A stretch of 64,000 nucleotides of DNA from Aquanectria penicillioides (Eukaryota; Ascomycota; Sordariomycetes; Hypocreales; Nectriaceae), in the NCBI GenBank assembly GCA_003415625.1, contig PYIU01000002.1, positions 5,332,001-5,396,000 on the forward strand. The letters run 5' to 3'. Below, in pieces: positions 1 through 12,320 of the stretch. The notes under the pieces were generated by a model, which was not told the origin of the DNA, did not search any database, and saw only the letters and a list, made by a program, of their open reading frames with translations. Position 1 is the first letter of the stretch; each line of letters starts with the position of its first letter. The position numbers were made by a program, and so were the translations under genes.

Positions 1-520
1 CCATCACCGTGACCTGCAGCAGCTGTCTGTCACTCCCTTGCTCCACCGAGGGGGCGGAGAGGACCACAGCGAGTTAGCAGCCCCAGATGCGACGGAACTG
101 TCCATTAGAAGCGGAGGGAAAGCCATGAGACCAGGACGTTGGCAAGCGCCGGACCTGGCTGGGCCCTGGTCAAACGTGCGGCGTTACCGGCGATGGGACT
201 AATAGCAAAGGGCGTGGTCATCGTGAACCCCTAGGGACCGCATTCTATCCTATCAGACCATGTGCAAATGCGAGCGAGAAAGAGGGGACAAAAGAGACCA
301 AACCTAAACGGACAACCAAGACAAAAGAAGAGACAAAAAAAAACACCGCGAGCAACTATCGTCGTCGTGTTGTGTCGAGTGGGATCGAGGAGATGGAGCA
401 TCGAAACCCCCACCCGCGTCGTAACTACCGATACGGAGCAGAAGGCCGTCGGATCTCTACCCCCTCCCGCCTCCCGATCATTGGCAATCCCATGGCTTCG
501 CACGCCTGCGGGTTCCTTCG

Positions 521-551
521 TCTCCCTCTCCCTCTCCCTCTCCCTCTCCCA
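521..551. repeat. CTCCCT microsatellite
   Basis: An approximately hexameric CTCCCT/CTC tract, read directly from the sequence, lies in noncoding DNA about 0.8 kb beyond the 3' end of the Rsc7 gene. Confidence 0.85.
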
Positions 552-710
552 ATTTCTCTCTCACTCTCCGAGCCCGCGCCGTCCGTCCTCGGCTTCGGGG
601 ATTTTTGCTGTTGTTGCTGCTGTTGGTTGGTGCGTCATGGGCGGTAAAGAGATTGCTTGGCGTGGGAGGTCCCCTTGCCGCGCCCATGATGACAAAACTA
701 CCGAATTCCC

Positions 711-751
711 GACGACGACAACTACGACGACGACGACGACGACGACGACGA
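711..751. repeat. ACG trinucleotide microsatellite
   Basis: A near-perfect GAC/ACG trinucleotide tract interrupted once by ACAACT. It creates an apparent poly-Thr run in a spurious frame and lies in noncoding DNA. Confidence 0.85.
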
Positions 752-1395
752 TGCCGAGGGACGGGGCCCGTCCGTCGCCTGTGCCGTCCCCATTTTCTGC
801 TTGTTCACGGGTTCCCTCCTTCGTGGGGGAAATTGCTCCTTCACACGCCCACGGCGTGGCGGAGAGGCCTTTGTAATGTCTCAACAGCTTTTGCTAACTT
901 TGGTATTCCGAATTGGTCTTGTTCTTCTCTCTCGCTCTCTCTGTCTGGCTGGCTCCTCCTACTCCGCTCCGACTTGGTTGCTACTCCCTCCAAATCAAAA
1001 CCGGCCAGTTCCATGTCCAGCTCCGAGTTTATCCACGACTCCCAACGCCATTGTATTTCCTCCCGCTTTCCATCCCCTTGGAGCCGAAAACCCCGGCTCC
1101 CCGCGGCGCGTCCCTTTCCATCTTCTGGGCAAATAAAAAAAACAAAAACAAAAAAAGCCGCAAGGCCAAGAATAAAAAAAAAACCATGGAAAATATGCCA
1201 CCCCACCTTAACAATTGTGCGTCTTGTCATCGCTCGTAGTAGCCGCTATGATGGTGGGCGGGCGGGTGTAGTAGTGGTAGTAGTATACAGCCAAAAGAAA
1301 TCCAATACTCTTTCAATTGCGAGTCCTTTTCGAGGAACAATTAGAGATTGCAACATGAGAGTAACATGCAAGGACATGACTCCCCATCACCTCCG

Positions 1396-3279
1396 TTACG
1401 ACATGCTGTACGGTACAATAGCCTTGTCGATGACGGGTTGTCGACGCGACGTCTTGTCGCTCTCTAGACCCCATTGCGATCGGTATGCCGTCTCCTTCTC
1501 CACGGCCTGGTCGAACGCTTTACGGCACTCGGGAGGTAGCAAGTCCTTGATGCCGTCGGAGACGGCGCCCAAGCCACTAAATGATGCAAGGAAGTCGGGA
1601 TTCTCGACTTGCTGGTCCACGGCGGGGACAATGCCGCCTGGCGACGACTCATAGTAAGTGTCGGCAACGTAGAAATTGCGTGCCATCTTGGCTGGGATAG
1701 GAGGAAAGACGCTGCTGCCCTTGGTGGCTCCCTCGTCTTCGGGGGCGACCTGTTCTATCCGGGCTCGAGTTGGCTGCATCGTTGCCGGATACTGCACCAC
1801 GTTTGTGTGGATGTCGTACACGCCAACGTTGTTGAGCTTCCTGATGGCATTGATGCCAGCATTGAAGGTGCTGCAAACCACGTGGCTAGGTCAGGGCATT
1901 TTCTCATAGATGCCATATGGCGAGGCGCAACGGGGTTCTCAACGTACCTTGCTTCACGGGCGTGCTCTAGCATCCAATTCACGTCGTTGACGTTCACCTT
2001 GCGCTTCTTGATCTCCACCTTACCATTGGGAATGGGCACAGAAGGCACGTTGGTGTGATAGACGGCACTGGCACCGTGCCAGGCAACGTACTGGTTCTTG
2101 TTGTACGGTTCGCCCTCGATGAAATGGTCGTCGGGATCCGCAAGCTGGCCTTCGACGAGGCCGTCTGCGCGAGCCTGGGTCACACCGTAGTCGTCGATGA
2201 TGCGTTTACCACCCACAAGGATTCGGGCGCCAAACTCGCGGAACACAGATCGAGCAGTAACGATACCAATCGAACGACCCTTGTACGAGTGGGGGATGAT
2301 TTCTCGGTCAATCATGTCGCGCTTCTCGTCGTCGTCCACAATGATCTTGTAGAGTTTGCGGTGCTTGGTGAAGAAGAGGTAACTGTCCCTGAAACCGACA
2401 CATCGCGCAGGTTCCGTGGAAAGCATGTAAAGCCGCTCCCCGCGTCCCATCACCGTGAATGTACGACATCGGTAGTCGCGGCCGCCCTGAAGGTTGCCCA
2501 GCTTGTCCACCTTGGTCTCACCCTCCGGGTCCTCGGGGAGCACGCACTCATCGTCGACGATTTCGGCGACGGTGCCCTCGGCGTCAATGACCTGCTCAGC
2601 CTTGGGGGCCGCGGGACCGCCCTTGCGGCCTCCGCGCCCTCGCCATCCTCCGCGGCCACGTCTTCGGGGGGTGTCGGCCTCGCGCGCGGGCACCGTCTCC
2701 ATGTTGTCCCAGTCCGGCGGCCGGTTCTTAGGCGGGCGGCCGAGCCTCTTTCTCCGTACGACGGGTTGGGGCGGCGGCGTAGGTTCCTTGGCCGACTCCT
2801 CGTCCTCCTTGTCTCCCGCCTCTTCGTCGTCTTCGTCGCCAGACTCCTCCTTGGGCTGGTGGTCGGCGTCATCGTCGTCATCCGGGTCGGGGGGCGCCTG
2901 TTGCTCGTTGGAAGCGTCGCCAGCGTCGGCCATGGGCTCGTCCTCGACATCGGCGAAGCCCTTGGGGGTGCTCTCTGCAGGTTTGGAACTGCGCGTTAGC
3001 CTCAAGCGAATCTTCTGGCGCGGCGCCATTGGGGGCAAATTTGTAACAATGGCACGCAGGCACCGAGCGTGCCTTGGTTGGAGGAGGGCAAAAGACCGGT
3101 GTGGCGGAGAGTGGACAAGAAAAAGTGGTCGGTGGGTGGGAGCAGCACGAAGAAAAAGATGGACAAAGCAAGACGGAGATGACGATGGAGACAGGACAGA
3201 CAAAGTAGACTCAGCAGCACTCACCTAGAGCAGCCGCCGCCCGCTTAGCGGCAGCGCGGCCAGATCGTCGGCCTGCCAT
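1396..3279 (-). CDS. RSC7: Chromatin remodelling complex subunit Rsc7/Swp82 (Npl6) family
   Basis: Nuclear subunit of an RSC/SWI-SNF-type nucleosome remodelling complex. I build three exons, 3279-3225, 2974-1948 and 1870-1396, giving 518 aa in phase. Exon 1 encodes a basic start (MAGRRSGRAAAK) and ends at a GTGAGT donor. An internal ATG at 3029 could be mistaken for the start, but it lies inside this 250-nt intron. The N-terminal third is acidic and low in complexity, with a KRLGRPPKNRP stretch like an AT-hook. The middle holds the conserved Rsc7/Swp82 domain (about residues 200-360; CRTFTVMGRGERLYML, GGKRIIDDYG, QYVAWHGAS). Intron 2 (1871-1947) rejoins MLEHAREA to STFNAG. Family assignment is from remembered domain motifs. 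The choice of first exon is inference from phase and splice sites. Confidence 0.88.
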
Positions 3280-3936
3280 GTTGCGATGCGATGCGATGCG
3301 GTGTGATGCGGCGATCTCTCTCCTTCGTCTACGCGATGATCAGTGTACGAGAAATGGTCGAGATTGTGTTGCCCAAGAAAAGGACGGAGCTTTGCCTGCG
3401 ATGCGACCCTTTCGCTCCTCGAGGCTTGAGAGCCACGGTTGGGACGCGCCTTGGTCGCATTCGCTCCTTGTGATTGGCCTCAGGCGACAGCCTTGACTCA
3501 GTGCAAGATGCGATACACACTGTGAAAACGCACCGTGCACAGTTTCGTGCACTGACAATAGAATTGTCCTTCACCAGATGTTGTAGAGCTATATCCATCC
3601 ATCTGGCTAATCTTGGTCAATCCAGGGTATCACCCTTTATTCCCATTGGGGGGGTTTTTTTTTTTATAGTAATCTTCTTCGATGTTTCTCAGTTCAAATA
3701 CGGCGCAACCGGTTTATATCAATGCTCTGCCCAACTTTCCTGGACACATATTGTTTCGAATGCTGTCCTTGCAAGGATCGTTCATTCTTCGAATACATGA
3801 TTTGATTTGGTACGATACAAGGAGTCTCAACCAATGCAGCACACAGCCTGGACCATGAATCACGATCCCGCTAACCCAGGAAATCATTGTCATAAGACGT
3901 TAAACTATACACCCCCCTTCGCACCATTTCCGTCAT
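3280..3936. other. Intergenic: Rsc7 promoter side and Ubr1 3' flank
   Basis: Both neighbours are on the minus strand, so this holds the Rsc7 5' region and the Ubr1 3' UTR. A GATGCG-type repeat (about 3283-3313) lies just upstream of the Rsc7 start and a T-run at 3655-3665. I see no gene here. Confidence 0.6.
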
Positions 3937-6900
3937 CTATAGAGTATCCCATCCGCCATTGTTAATTTCTGCTTCCAGTTTCCGGCTGATCAAGCTCGGC
4001 ACCCCATGGTTCAACACTGTGCTCCTAATCATGGAGTCATATCTCTTCTGGTTCAAGAAAAGCTGTCTTCCATGACGTAGCTGCGGGTCCGTCTCGCCAT
4101 ACTTGTCAATGTATGGTGCTGGTGTGAATGACCCAGATAGGCGGAAGAGGTATACTACTGAGCACTTCCGCACGTTGAGAAAAACGCCAATGTTGCGCTG
4201 GCATCTATAGGAATTTCGAGTCAGTTATTGTTTTCGATCCATACAAGGAAGGGAATATTTACCTGCGCATGTGCTGTTGCGCACCGCCGATCTTGGTGAA
4301 TTCTAAACCGTCTGGTGAAGTGTCTGTCTTCTGACAGCAGGTTCCTTGGCTGCAGAACAAGTCACCGCAGAAGAGACAAATGACAGGATCCGTGAGTTCT
4401 TTGCCTGTGGTTGGGCATTTCCGTCTTGTTGCCTCCTCAATTAGAGTGTCGTAATTCTTGGGCAGCCCAATCAGTTCAAAAATGCCAGGATGGCTGATCA
4501 TGGCCGATTGGGGCATGTCCCCGTAGCCCCCTGGCCACATGACTTGGTGCTTCACCCATCCAGAGACGAGGGCGGTTGTTGATTGGGGCCATCCGCAGGC
4601 TGCGGCATTATCCGTCACCGCAGCGCACATCTCATCGAAACTCGGCACCCGAAGCGTTTCGGTAAGCCGCTCGAGTTCGTCAGCATCAGGGGTAGGGGAG
4701 ATGTGGCTGCTGAAATCCACGCCATACTTGACGTAGAGGAAGATTACACTCTTCCTCAAGAACGTCAACGCATACTTCTTTGCAAACGTGTACCATCCCT
4801 CAAGCGTGTCCACACCCGGCTGTTGGAAGCCACGGTTCTCGCCAAATTCCGCTCCATTTGGGAATTGGGCTGCATGGAACTCCAGACTGTACTTGGTGAT
4901 GGCGAGCGCAAAGTCAGCAAAATTGTTAATGGCGGGGTCCTGGGTCTGCCTGTTCGTGAGATTTCCAATCCAGTGGCCAACAGGAATATTTCGCCCCATG
5001 TGGTAGACAAGCTTGACAAGCTCGGCGAGATAACAGAGTCTTAGGATATGGATGATCTCTGCCTTGTGGCTTGGCACTAGACCATAAGAGCATTCGACCA
5101 GGAAAAGGAAGGGATCTAGGCTCAGGAGAGGCGGGTACAAGTCCAAGGGCCGGCGAGCATATGGCGTGCCGGCGCCAAAGTATCGCGACATAAACAGTTG
5201 ACAATGCTGTCTTTCGCTGTCCTTCTTGAACTCGTCATCAATCAGTTTGTCAGCGCTTGAATGCCGTGCGCCAACCGAGATATATGACGAGACAGTCTCC
5301 GACAAAATCCGTAGGTGTGTGAGGACATGCTCAGGAATCCTATCCAAAAGAGTCATGCTCGGCTGTACGTCTACTCCTCGTTGTTGAATTTCCACAGAAG
5401 AGATGGAGAAGCCGACAGACTTGACGAGCGTATCACTAGAGCAGAGGTCATCCGAGGTGTCGCTTTTGGCGTCCAGGAGATGCCTGGTGCGAAGGCCGTT
5501 GACCCGGAGTGTGTCCCGGAGTCGGCGATACGCAGCCAAGAGCTCATTCTTCAACTGGCTTCCTTCTGGGGTGGTGGGCTTGGGGTGAACTGGCTCAGGA
5601 GTACTCATGTCTGAGAATGCGTAACTAGCCGGAGTGTTGACGGCCGAGGAGTGAGATTCGGAGGAACCCTCTCGTCCCCATGTTTCCGGAGGCGTGTCCG
5701 TAGTTAAGAGAGTCTCAACAAGGCTGCCAGGCAGACTTGGTGTAAACATGTCCGGGAACGAAGGCTCGTCGACCTCTCGCGCCTTACTTCCACCGAGCCA
5801 GTACGCAGAGCCCATCTGCTTGTCCAAGAACTCCTCAAATGTGCCATTCGACTGCAAGTAGCTTGGATATGATTCGTCGAGCCCCTTCCAAATGATGGGC
5901 ACGAAAGCATTGCCCAAGGCTTTGCAGAGCGGGCAAACAAACTCGTTCTTCCTAGTGTCTTCAGGATGGTGCCTAGCAATCTGGTGTGTGTGCCGTCGAA
6001 CTGTCGCCTCATAATAGACCTCGAAACAGCGGTAATGCATCATATGCCCACAACCGCTTGCGACGGGACCTGGCCGGGAAATATTGGCAGAGAAGCCTTT
6101 GCCAATGGTTTGTCGTTCTGCAAGGAAGGATTCTCCTTGGGCATTGATCTTCTCTACCATCTTCCGGTTCTCATGAGCGATACCGAAAGGTCGAACATCT
6201 TCTGCGGATCGGTCGAGGCTGCAGGGAGTCTGGGATGCCTCTCGCACGAAATCGGGATCCTGGAAATCTGTTTGGCGCAGGATACGACTTTCGTTGAAAA
6301 GTGCAAAAGTTCCGTAGAGACGGCGTTCGTCGAGATCCTCCTGACACAAGATGCAAGTTCCAACAGGATATTTCCAGTTGTGCTTCCGGTCTTCCGTCTG
6401 CTCCATTTCTTCCTCATCCTCATCTAGGTCAGAGCCCCAATCGATTGTGCCTTGATTCTCCATGAAGCTTTTCTGCTGCTGTTGGAATTGGGCCATCACC
6501 TTGGCTTGGCGGCTAAGAGCAGCCTTCTTGCGTCTCTCACGTTCTTCCTCGGCTGATGTATTAGCCGGGGAGGCGGTATTGATGCGATCAACCGAGACTC
6601 CAATGGTTGTGAACGACGACTCGAAAGTTCGAGGGCGCTTCTGTCGGAGACGCTTCAGGACAAGTGCGAGTTTGGGATGAACAGCCTTGAACTCGTCCTT
6701 GGTGGACATCATGTGCAAAAGAGCAACAATAGTCCTGGAATTGGGCGCCTCGGGCATAAAATTGCTGCGGCCAACCCGGGTGAGGGTGATGTAAACGAAC
6801 GATTTGAGTGACTCTTCAGTCATGTCGTTCTCGTCAGTCTTGTCCTCCAGGATAGCAATCAAAACGAGGTGAAGCACCACTTGCAGGAATGTTTCGAGTC

Positions 6901-9900
6901 TCGTGAATGGCACAGAAGGCGTGAACTTGTGTGCCACGAGGGGGTATAGAAGGGAGTAGTAAATGACCTGGGCAAACATGCCGGTGCTTGTGAAGGCCCC
7001 TAGATTCTCAAACAGCCCAGAGAGAACAGGGCGGGGTTTGGGCTCATACACAATCTCTTCGACAGTTTTGCCAGTCTTCTTGGCCATTTTCTTCCTGTAT
7101 GCCATTTCGGACTCCTCTCTCTGGTTTTTATTATAGTGTGCAATGTATGGGTCGATTTCTTCGATGAATTCGGGGCGTAGTTCGAAAGTGCCAACATCAG
7201 AAACTCCTTCAGGAGGCTTGAAAGTGGCCATTTCGTCGAGAACACGATGGAAATCCTCCTGCTCCTGATATTTTTCTGGAAGTTTGTTGCAGATCTCATT
7301 GAATGATAGGGGTTTGAAACAAAGGACGTGAGTGATATCCCGACGCATAGCGAACAGCCTCGAGCTGGGCTCGTCTTCAGAGGGAATCAGTGAGGTTCGG
7401 TCGCTGAGGAGCACAATAAGGAGATGAATCATGTCCTCCACGACATCGAGGTGTTGTGCATCATCCTGAGCCTCAGATTTCAGCTCAAAAAGTCCCTTAA
7501 CCCAGCTTTCCATACCAAAGCGGTCAATGACGGAAGCAAGCACTCGGCTCGGGTCGCAGACAACCAGGGCTGTCTGAAGGAGGAAGATATCCCGGTGATG
7601 AGACACGTCTCGTTGTCCAACACCACGGTAAGTACTGGCCTGATGTCGAAGGCTAATACCGTTGCGAACCCACATGTTAGCTTTGATCTGAGCAAGCCAA
7701 GCACATACTCGGAGAGGGAGGTCAAAAGCGGCAATAAGGTAGTCTTCAGCACTGTAATCCTTTCTGGACACCTGCGGGCGACCCATGAGCCTGGGTCTGG
7801 CCTTCAGTTCCTGGAGCGTGAAGCTCATTAGAGATTTCAGGGTGGTGGCAGGCAAGGACCGTCCGCACTCAATCAGCCAGGATAGAGTGTAATGGAGCGC
7901 ATGGTGAAAGCTGATGGCATCCTTTTCTACCACAAACTTGACCACATTATAAGACGAAGAGTCAGGATCAAACTCGAAGTCGCTCAGGGTTTTGAATTGA
8001 ACCTCATCCTTGATCTCCCCTTGCTTGAACCTATGGCGCTCACCTCCGATCGAGTTCAAGATAACCGTCTTTGCTGTGAATCGAATAGCCCGCTGAAGGT
8101 AGTGGATTTCATCAGGAGGGCAATGCCGGAATGCTTCAGCGAGGTTTCGGGCCTGAAGGTTAATCTGGCGAGTTACCAGTGAGGCCGTAATCCACGAATC
8201 GGCCTCATACTCCACGTGCTCGACGACGGCGCGAACGTTGGGGCCGATGCACTGGTGAAGCTTGACCAGATCCAAGAATTGCATGAGGTATCGTGGCTCA
8301 TATCTAACTCGTTCTTGCACATGAGGTGCTCCGAATAGGTACTTCAAGTCTTGGTAGAAATGGTACATTCGTCGGTTCGTCACCGAGCCGCTCTCGAACG
8401 CCAGAACAGCATCGGGAGAAACGTCCCAAGGATGCCCAACCTGCCGAGTAGTCAAGAATGTGTAAAGAATAGCGAGTAAGCTGGTCATGAAGTTTCCTCG
8501 CTCAACAACCTCTGCTGTGATTGAAGGCGTTGTCAACATTTGAAGGGAGAGGTTGATGATGGAATGGTCTGGCTCTCGGTCTCCCACCAGGTATAGCTGA
8601 GCCAGGATGGTGTATAGGCTGGCGAATCTGAGAGCGAGGACTCGCTTGAACTCGGGGATTTGCACCACTGTGGAGATGTACAGCGCCCGGAGGTCGTTCC
8701 TAACCTTCTTCCACATCCTCAAGTCGAATAGGAGGAGCCAGTCAAGGCGCACACGGCGGAAGACATCCTCGGCTGGGTCCACGTTTTCGCGCTGAGTATA
8801 TACTGCCGGGGTCTCAATCCAATACCGTCCAGGACGTGGAACCATCTTTTCAGTCTTTCCTGGAGTCTTGGGGATTTCAGCGTTCGCCTTCGCGTAGATT
8901 GAAGGCGCAATTAGGGGCTCCGTAGTATCTTCGGAGTCTGAGGGAGTCGCTTCTCTGTCTCTAGTTGTGGTTCGAGCTGCTGCTGCTGCTGCTGCTGCTG
9001 CCGCTGCCGCTGCAGGAGGCGGTGGGGGTGGGGGGTAGCCTGCCATTGTGGCCTCGTCTTCTTCTAGAGCTTGATCAGATTGGCTCCAGTTCATGCCAAG
9101 GTCTCCGACGTCTCCACGGGCATCGACCATCATGACGTCTTCATCTTCGTCATCGTCTCCTCCGGCAACCGAGCTGGTTGCAGAGTGGTTGCCTTGCTCG
9201 TCCATGTCGGCATCGTCTTCATCGTCGTCAGAGTCAGAATCAATCTGTATCTCCAAACCTGCTGCGGTTCCGGCCGCAGCTTGCAAAGCCATGATAAAGC
9301 GTGCATTCATGCCATCGAACCGCCGACGGGACTCGACCATCTGTTCATCCTCTTCTTCGTCGTCGATCAAACCGAGAGTGTGAGTAGCTGCACTGCCCTG
9401 GCGCCATGGCTTCATAACTTCTTCGCAAACGGTGCGGCGAAGGATGTGATTATCATGGCCCACAGTGCAACCCGATATGTCACTGAGCCATTCAACGAGG
9501 GTTCCGCACATCTGCTCACGGAAGGTGTCTCTCGCCGATCTGATAGTGACTGTAACTCGGATAGCCTCCATTATTGTTGCCATGTGGAGGAGCCTATCCA
9601 CATCTGACAAATACGTTAGAATGCTTCGTCCGATAGCATCAGTCTCCCAGGCGTTGTCAGCAGCGGCACGACGGCTTTTGCGACAAGCGCGGGCGACTTG
9701 GTCTTGGACTTCCTGGACAGTATGCTTCTCATCATTCCATAGAATCAGAGCAAAGTCGTTGCACGGTTCAGCCTCGGGGCCGTAATACTTGGAGGTAAGT
9801 CGTGATGTCTGTTCGTCCTCGACGATTGATTCTTTGGTCTTAGCCTGGCGCAGCTGCTCGGGGGAGCAGGAGATAACATCGCAGATATAATCAAAGACTC

Positions 9901-10465
9901 GGCCTATGGTCATCTGGAGGTTCGAAACAAGGTCTTCCGGTAGACCTGCTGCCTCCTTGCCCTTCCCCTTGTGAGCGCCCGCCTGCATATCAGAGTGGAT
10001 TGTGCAAAACAAAGGCGTCCTCCAGGCTTCATCATCCCCGCAGTCGCAGCAACCGCTATTCCCAACTGAAATCTGGATGCGAACCATGTGCCCCGTGTGG
10101 TCAGTAGAGTCGAAGCATCGGCTGCAGAGACAGCAGGTCTCGTCGGTGCCGCAGGTGCGGCACATGTAGGATGCCTCGCCAGGCTTGAAGATGTGACCGC
10201 ATCGTTTGCCACGAGCCGCCTCAGTGTATTCCGCTCCCTCGACTGCTCCTTGGGCATCGCTAAGCTTCAGCGATTCTCCTGGTTTTCCATCCGGGAAGAG
10301 GAGTCGCATGAAGTCGTTGTTGCCGCCGGCAAGGGACCAGAATAGACTCCGTAGCAGCTCCTTGGATGCTTCTTCGGTGTATCGGTAGTTGAAGCGGGCG
10401 GGCAGCTCGGCCAAGAACTGGCAGAGCTGCTGCTCCTGCGTCGACATGGGCTGTTCCATACTCAT
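3937..10465 (-). CDS. UBR1: E3 ubiquitin ligase of the N-degron pathway, Ubr1
   Basis: Recognises destabilising N-terminal residues and ubiquitinates the substrate with a Ubc2/Rad6-type E2. Two exons, 10465-4263 and 4204-3937, give 2156 aa. The 58-nt intron rejoins HMRR to CQRNIGVFL. Domains: zinc-binding UBR box at residues 85-158 (RCGHIFKPGE, CRTCGTDETCCLC, CCDCGDDEAW, CTIH) for type 1 N-degrons. A ClpS-like domain near 230-300 (LILWNDEKHTV) serves type 2. A Cys/His-rich RING-H2 spans roughly 1365-1515 (CILCQEDL, GCGHMMHYRC, CPLCKALG). The C-terminal Ubr1 cap ends in RKCSVVYLFRLSGSFTPAPYIDKYGE. An acidic, Pro7 and polyalanine stretch lies near 410-500. Exon 1 is an uninterrupted 6.2-kb frame. 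The start is the first ATG matching the family N-terminus. Confidence 0.95.
8976..9013 (-). repeat. GCT/GCC repeat encoding polyalanine in Ubr1
   Basis: A trinucleotide tract inside the UBR1 frame encodes about 13 alanines directly after seven prolines. It sits in the acidic linker between the ClpS-like domain and the middle of the protein, so its length probably varies without harm. Confidence 0.8.
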
Positions 10466-11257
10466 CAGAGCTTCATCGTTGTACTGGTTGAGAGGTTCGA
10501 GATCGCCTGTCCGGTCGCGGCGTCGGTGATGTCGTCAAGAAAGGTGGGGGAGTCGCAGAGTGCTAGAGTGTCGGTGGAACTGAGGATAGCCGCAGGTACG
10601 GGCGAGTTAGCGTTGAAGAGGGCAAATGTGCACCAGTCCGCAAAGTATCCGGGGGGCTATAAAAAAAACAGTGGATGGACTCTCAAGCAGGGCTCTGGAA
10701 CCATTCAAGGCATGGATTCGTAGGCGGTGGCCTGCACCAAGAAGTGACGCTGGTAAGTAAGCCCGCTGTATCCTGAGGCTGAAGGGTGTTTTGACCAGGC
10801 TTGCCCCTCGGTGACGGCAGAGTGTGTGGCGAACGTCAGATATCAGGCTGCCTAACAAATGGCAAAAGCGGATTTAGCAGACGATCACTGGACAGAAATC
10901 GATGAAAGAGAAATACGATTAGAGATGCTACAGGCTGGATGAGTCAGATAAGGCATCAAGCCGTTTTTTGGGGGGTTTTTTTTTTTTTAATTTGTTTGGC
11001 GGGTGCTCAAACATGGCGAAGACGTGCGGGTGGGCACTGGCCACAGGTCGCTGGGCGGCGAGCCGGTTCAGCCAGTCCCAGCGGTCGACAAATGCATCAC
11101 GAGTGACGACCAAAAGCAAAGTCCAAAAGTACCTTGTAGACGACAAAGGAGAAAACGCCTGTGGCTCTGCCTCTATTCTCCTATAATTTGTACACGGCTA
11201 CTAGCACAGAGTCAATCCCTCATCCGGCCCTCTAACCACGATGTCGCGCATCATCCT
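10466..11257. other. Intergenic: Ubr1 promoter side and Qcr9 3' flank
   Basis: Noncoding stretch between two minus-strand genes. It contains a T-run (10975-10988) and an A-run (10662-10670). Short open frames here (for example 10526-10723) show no recognisable protein. Confidence 0.6.
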
Positions 11258-11704
11258 CTAATCCTCCTCCTCGGCATCCTCGAGGAACTTGTGTCGGATG
11301 TCCTTCCATTGGCGCTGTCATCTCGTTAGCACTCAATCAACGCCGTCCAGAACAGATTCGCACGTACACCTCGGTTGTAGCTGTCCCAGACCTTGTCCAT
11401 GGTGTTGTTGAAGCCCCTGAAAAAACGCAATCAGCATCTTGTCCCGTTGGCCCGAAGGCCGGTGAGAGTTCAATCCTTACACCTCCCAGGCGAAACCGGC
11501 ACCGAAGACGGTCGCGAGCATGAGGAAGTTCGACCGGAAGAAGGAGCTGTGAGACAATTCGGGTCAGTAATCGGGCTCGCGGGCGTGACGTCTCGGTCGG
11601 GATGGAACTTGCTTGTAGAGCTGGTTGACAATGGCCTGTGAGGGATGCGCGATTAGCCGATGCAGTGGGAAACGGGGGCCTGAAGTGCGTCTGGGACTTA
11701 CCAT
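11258..11704 (-). CDS. QCR9: Cytochrome b-c1 complex subunit 9 (Qcr9)
   Basis: Small single-span subunit of mitochondrial respiratory complex III. The 65-aa protein is split over five exons: 11704-11702 (ATG alone), 11635-11613, 11546-11481, 11416-11368 and 11314-11258. The assembled protein begins MAIVNQLYNSFFRSNF, continues through a hydrophobic segment (LMLATVFGAGFAWEV) and a conserved NNTMDKVWDSYNRGRQWKDI stretch, and ends in the acidic tail EDAEEED, which matches Qcr9 length and layout. Intron 2 (11547-11612) must use a GC donor (AA|GCAAGT), because the nearby GT would break the frame. Other introns are 53-66 nt with normal GT donors. The gene is invisible as a single open frame. Identity is by remembered family pattern. 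Confidence 0.85.
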
Positions 11705-12320
11705 CTTGACGGGTGAGCGCAATTGAGCGTCTTGGATGCGGCTTCGGGTAGGTGATGGACGGGTGGCCGGCGATTTGAGGCTTCGGTTGCAAGATGGAGA
11801 GGATACTACGAGATTGTCAGGCCAGGAAATTCGCGAAGTTCCGGGGACAGCTTTACCTCGATCGTGATTGGTCGGCTCACACTCACTGTCCCGAGGCCCA
11901 CTCTTTTTTGTCATCCTGCTTCGGCTTTAGTGATTTAGGCTTTTCCAAGACCGGATTGTCCCATTCAATAGCATTAGATAAAAAGGAAAATAAAAAAAGT
12001 ATTAATAATAAGAAATACAATACTAGGAGTAGTTCACATGCATTCTCACGTTTCTAGTTCATTGGTCCCTCTGATCAAATTTCCGGCGTAAAATATCACC
12101 TAGTATCGTTGCCCGAGCCACTGCCAGTATTGCATCTTCCACTGAGCCTAATGGGGATCAAAATGCAGATGTCAACGGAAAATCGAGCAAGGTACCCAGG
12201 ATTATAAGAAAAGCATAAACTCTTTGCATTATCTAACATCTCTAGTGTCAAAATTTACTGGGTATAAATGAAAACGAAACTACGTTCTGAAAGGAAACGA
12301 TCTGTGAAGAAAGTCGGGTT
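11705..12320. other. Intergenic: Qcr9 promoter side and Ca2+-ATPase 3' flank
   Basis: Noncoding DNA between two minus-strand genes. An AT-rich segment lies at about 11975-12035 (A-runs and TTAATAATAAG). No coding pattern seen. Confidence 0.6.
11867..11871 (-). promoter_or_regulatory. CCAAT box upstream of QCR9
   Basis: A CCAAT pentamer on the minus strand lies about 165 nt upstream of the QCR9 ATG. The CCAAT-binding (Hap2/3/5-type) complex is known to act on respiratory genes in fungi. Assigning a role to this copy is inference, since the motif is short. Confidence 0.35.

Larger units (their letters stand above)
1..1395. other. Intergenic, no gene seen
   Basis: This is the 3' flank of the Rsc7 gene plus unassigned DNA. 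It holds a CTCCCT-type microsatellite (521-551), an ACG trinucleotide tract (711-751) and A-rich stretches (1131-1185). The longest open frames (262-876 and 605-1654, +) are runs of Thr, Arg, Ser and Leu generated by these repeats and resemble no protein I know. Any gene to the left lies outside the window. Confidence 0.6.

Noticed and set aside
605..1654. 349-codon plus-strand frame
   Set aside because: Built on the ACG microsatellite and overlapping the Rsc7 3' end; low complexity.
2055..2999. 314-codon plus-strand frame
   Set aside because: Antisense shadow of the conserved Rsc7 exon; its translation has no domain.
11975..12035. AT-rich patch as a possible mutated transposon relic
   Set aside because: Too short, with no repeats or coding trace; equally a 3' flank.
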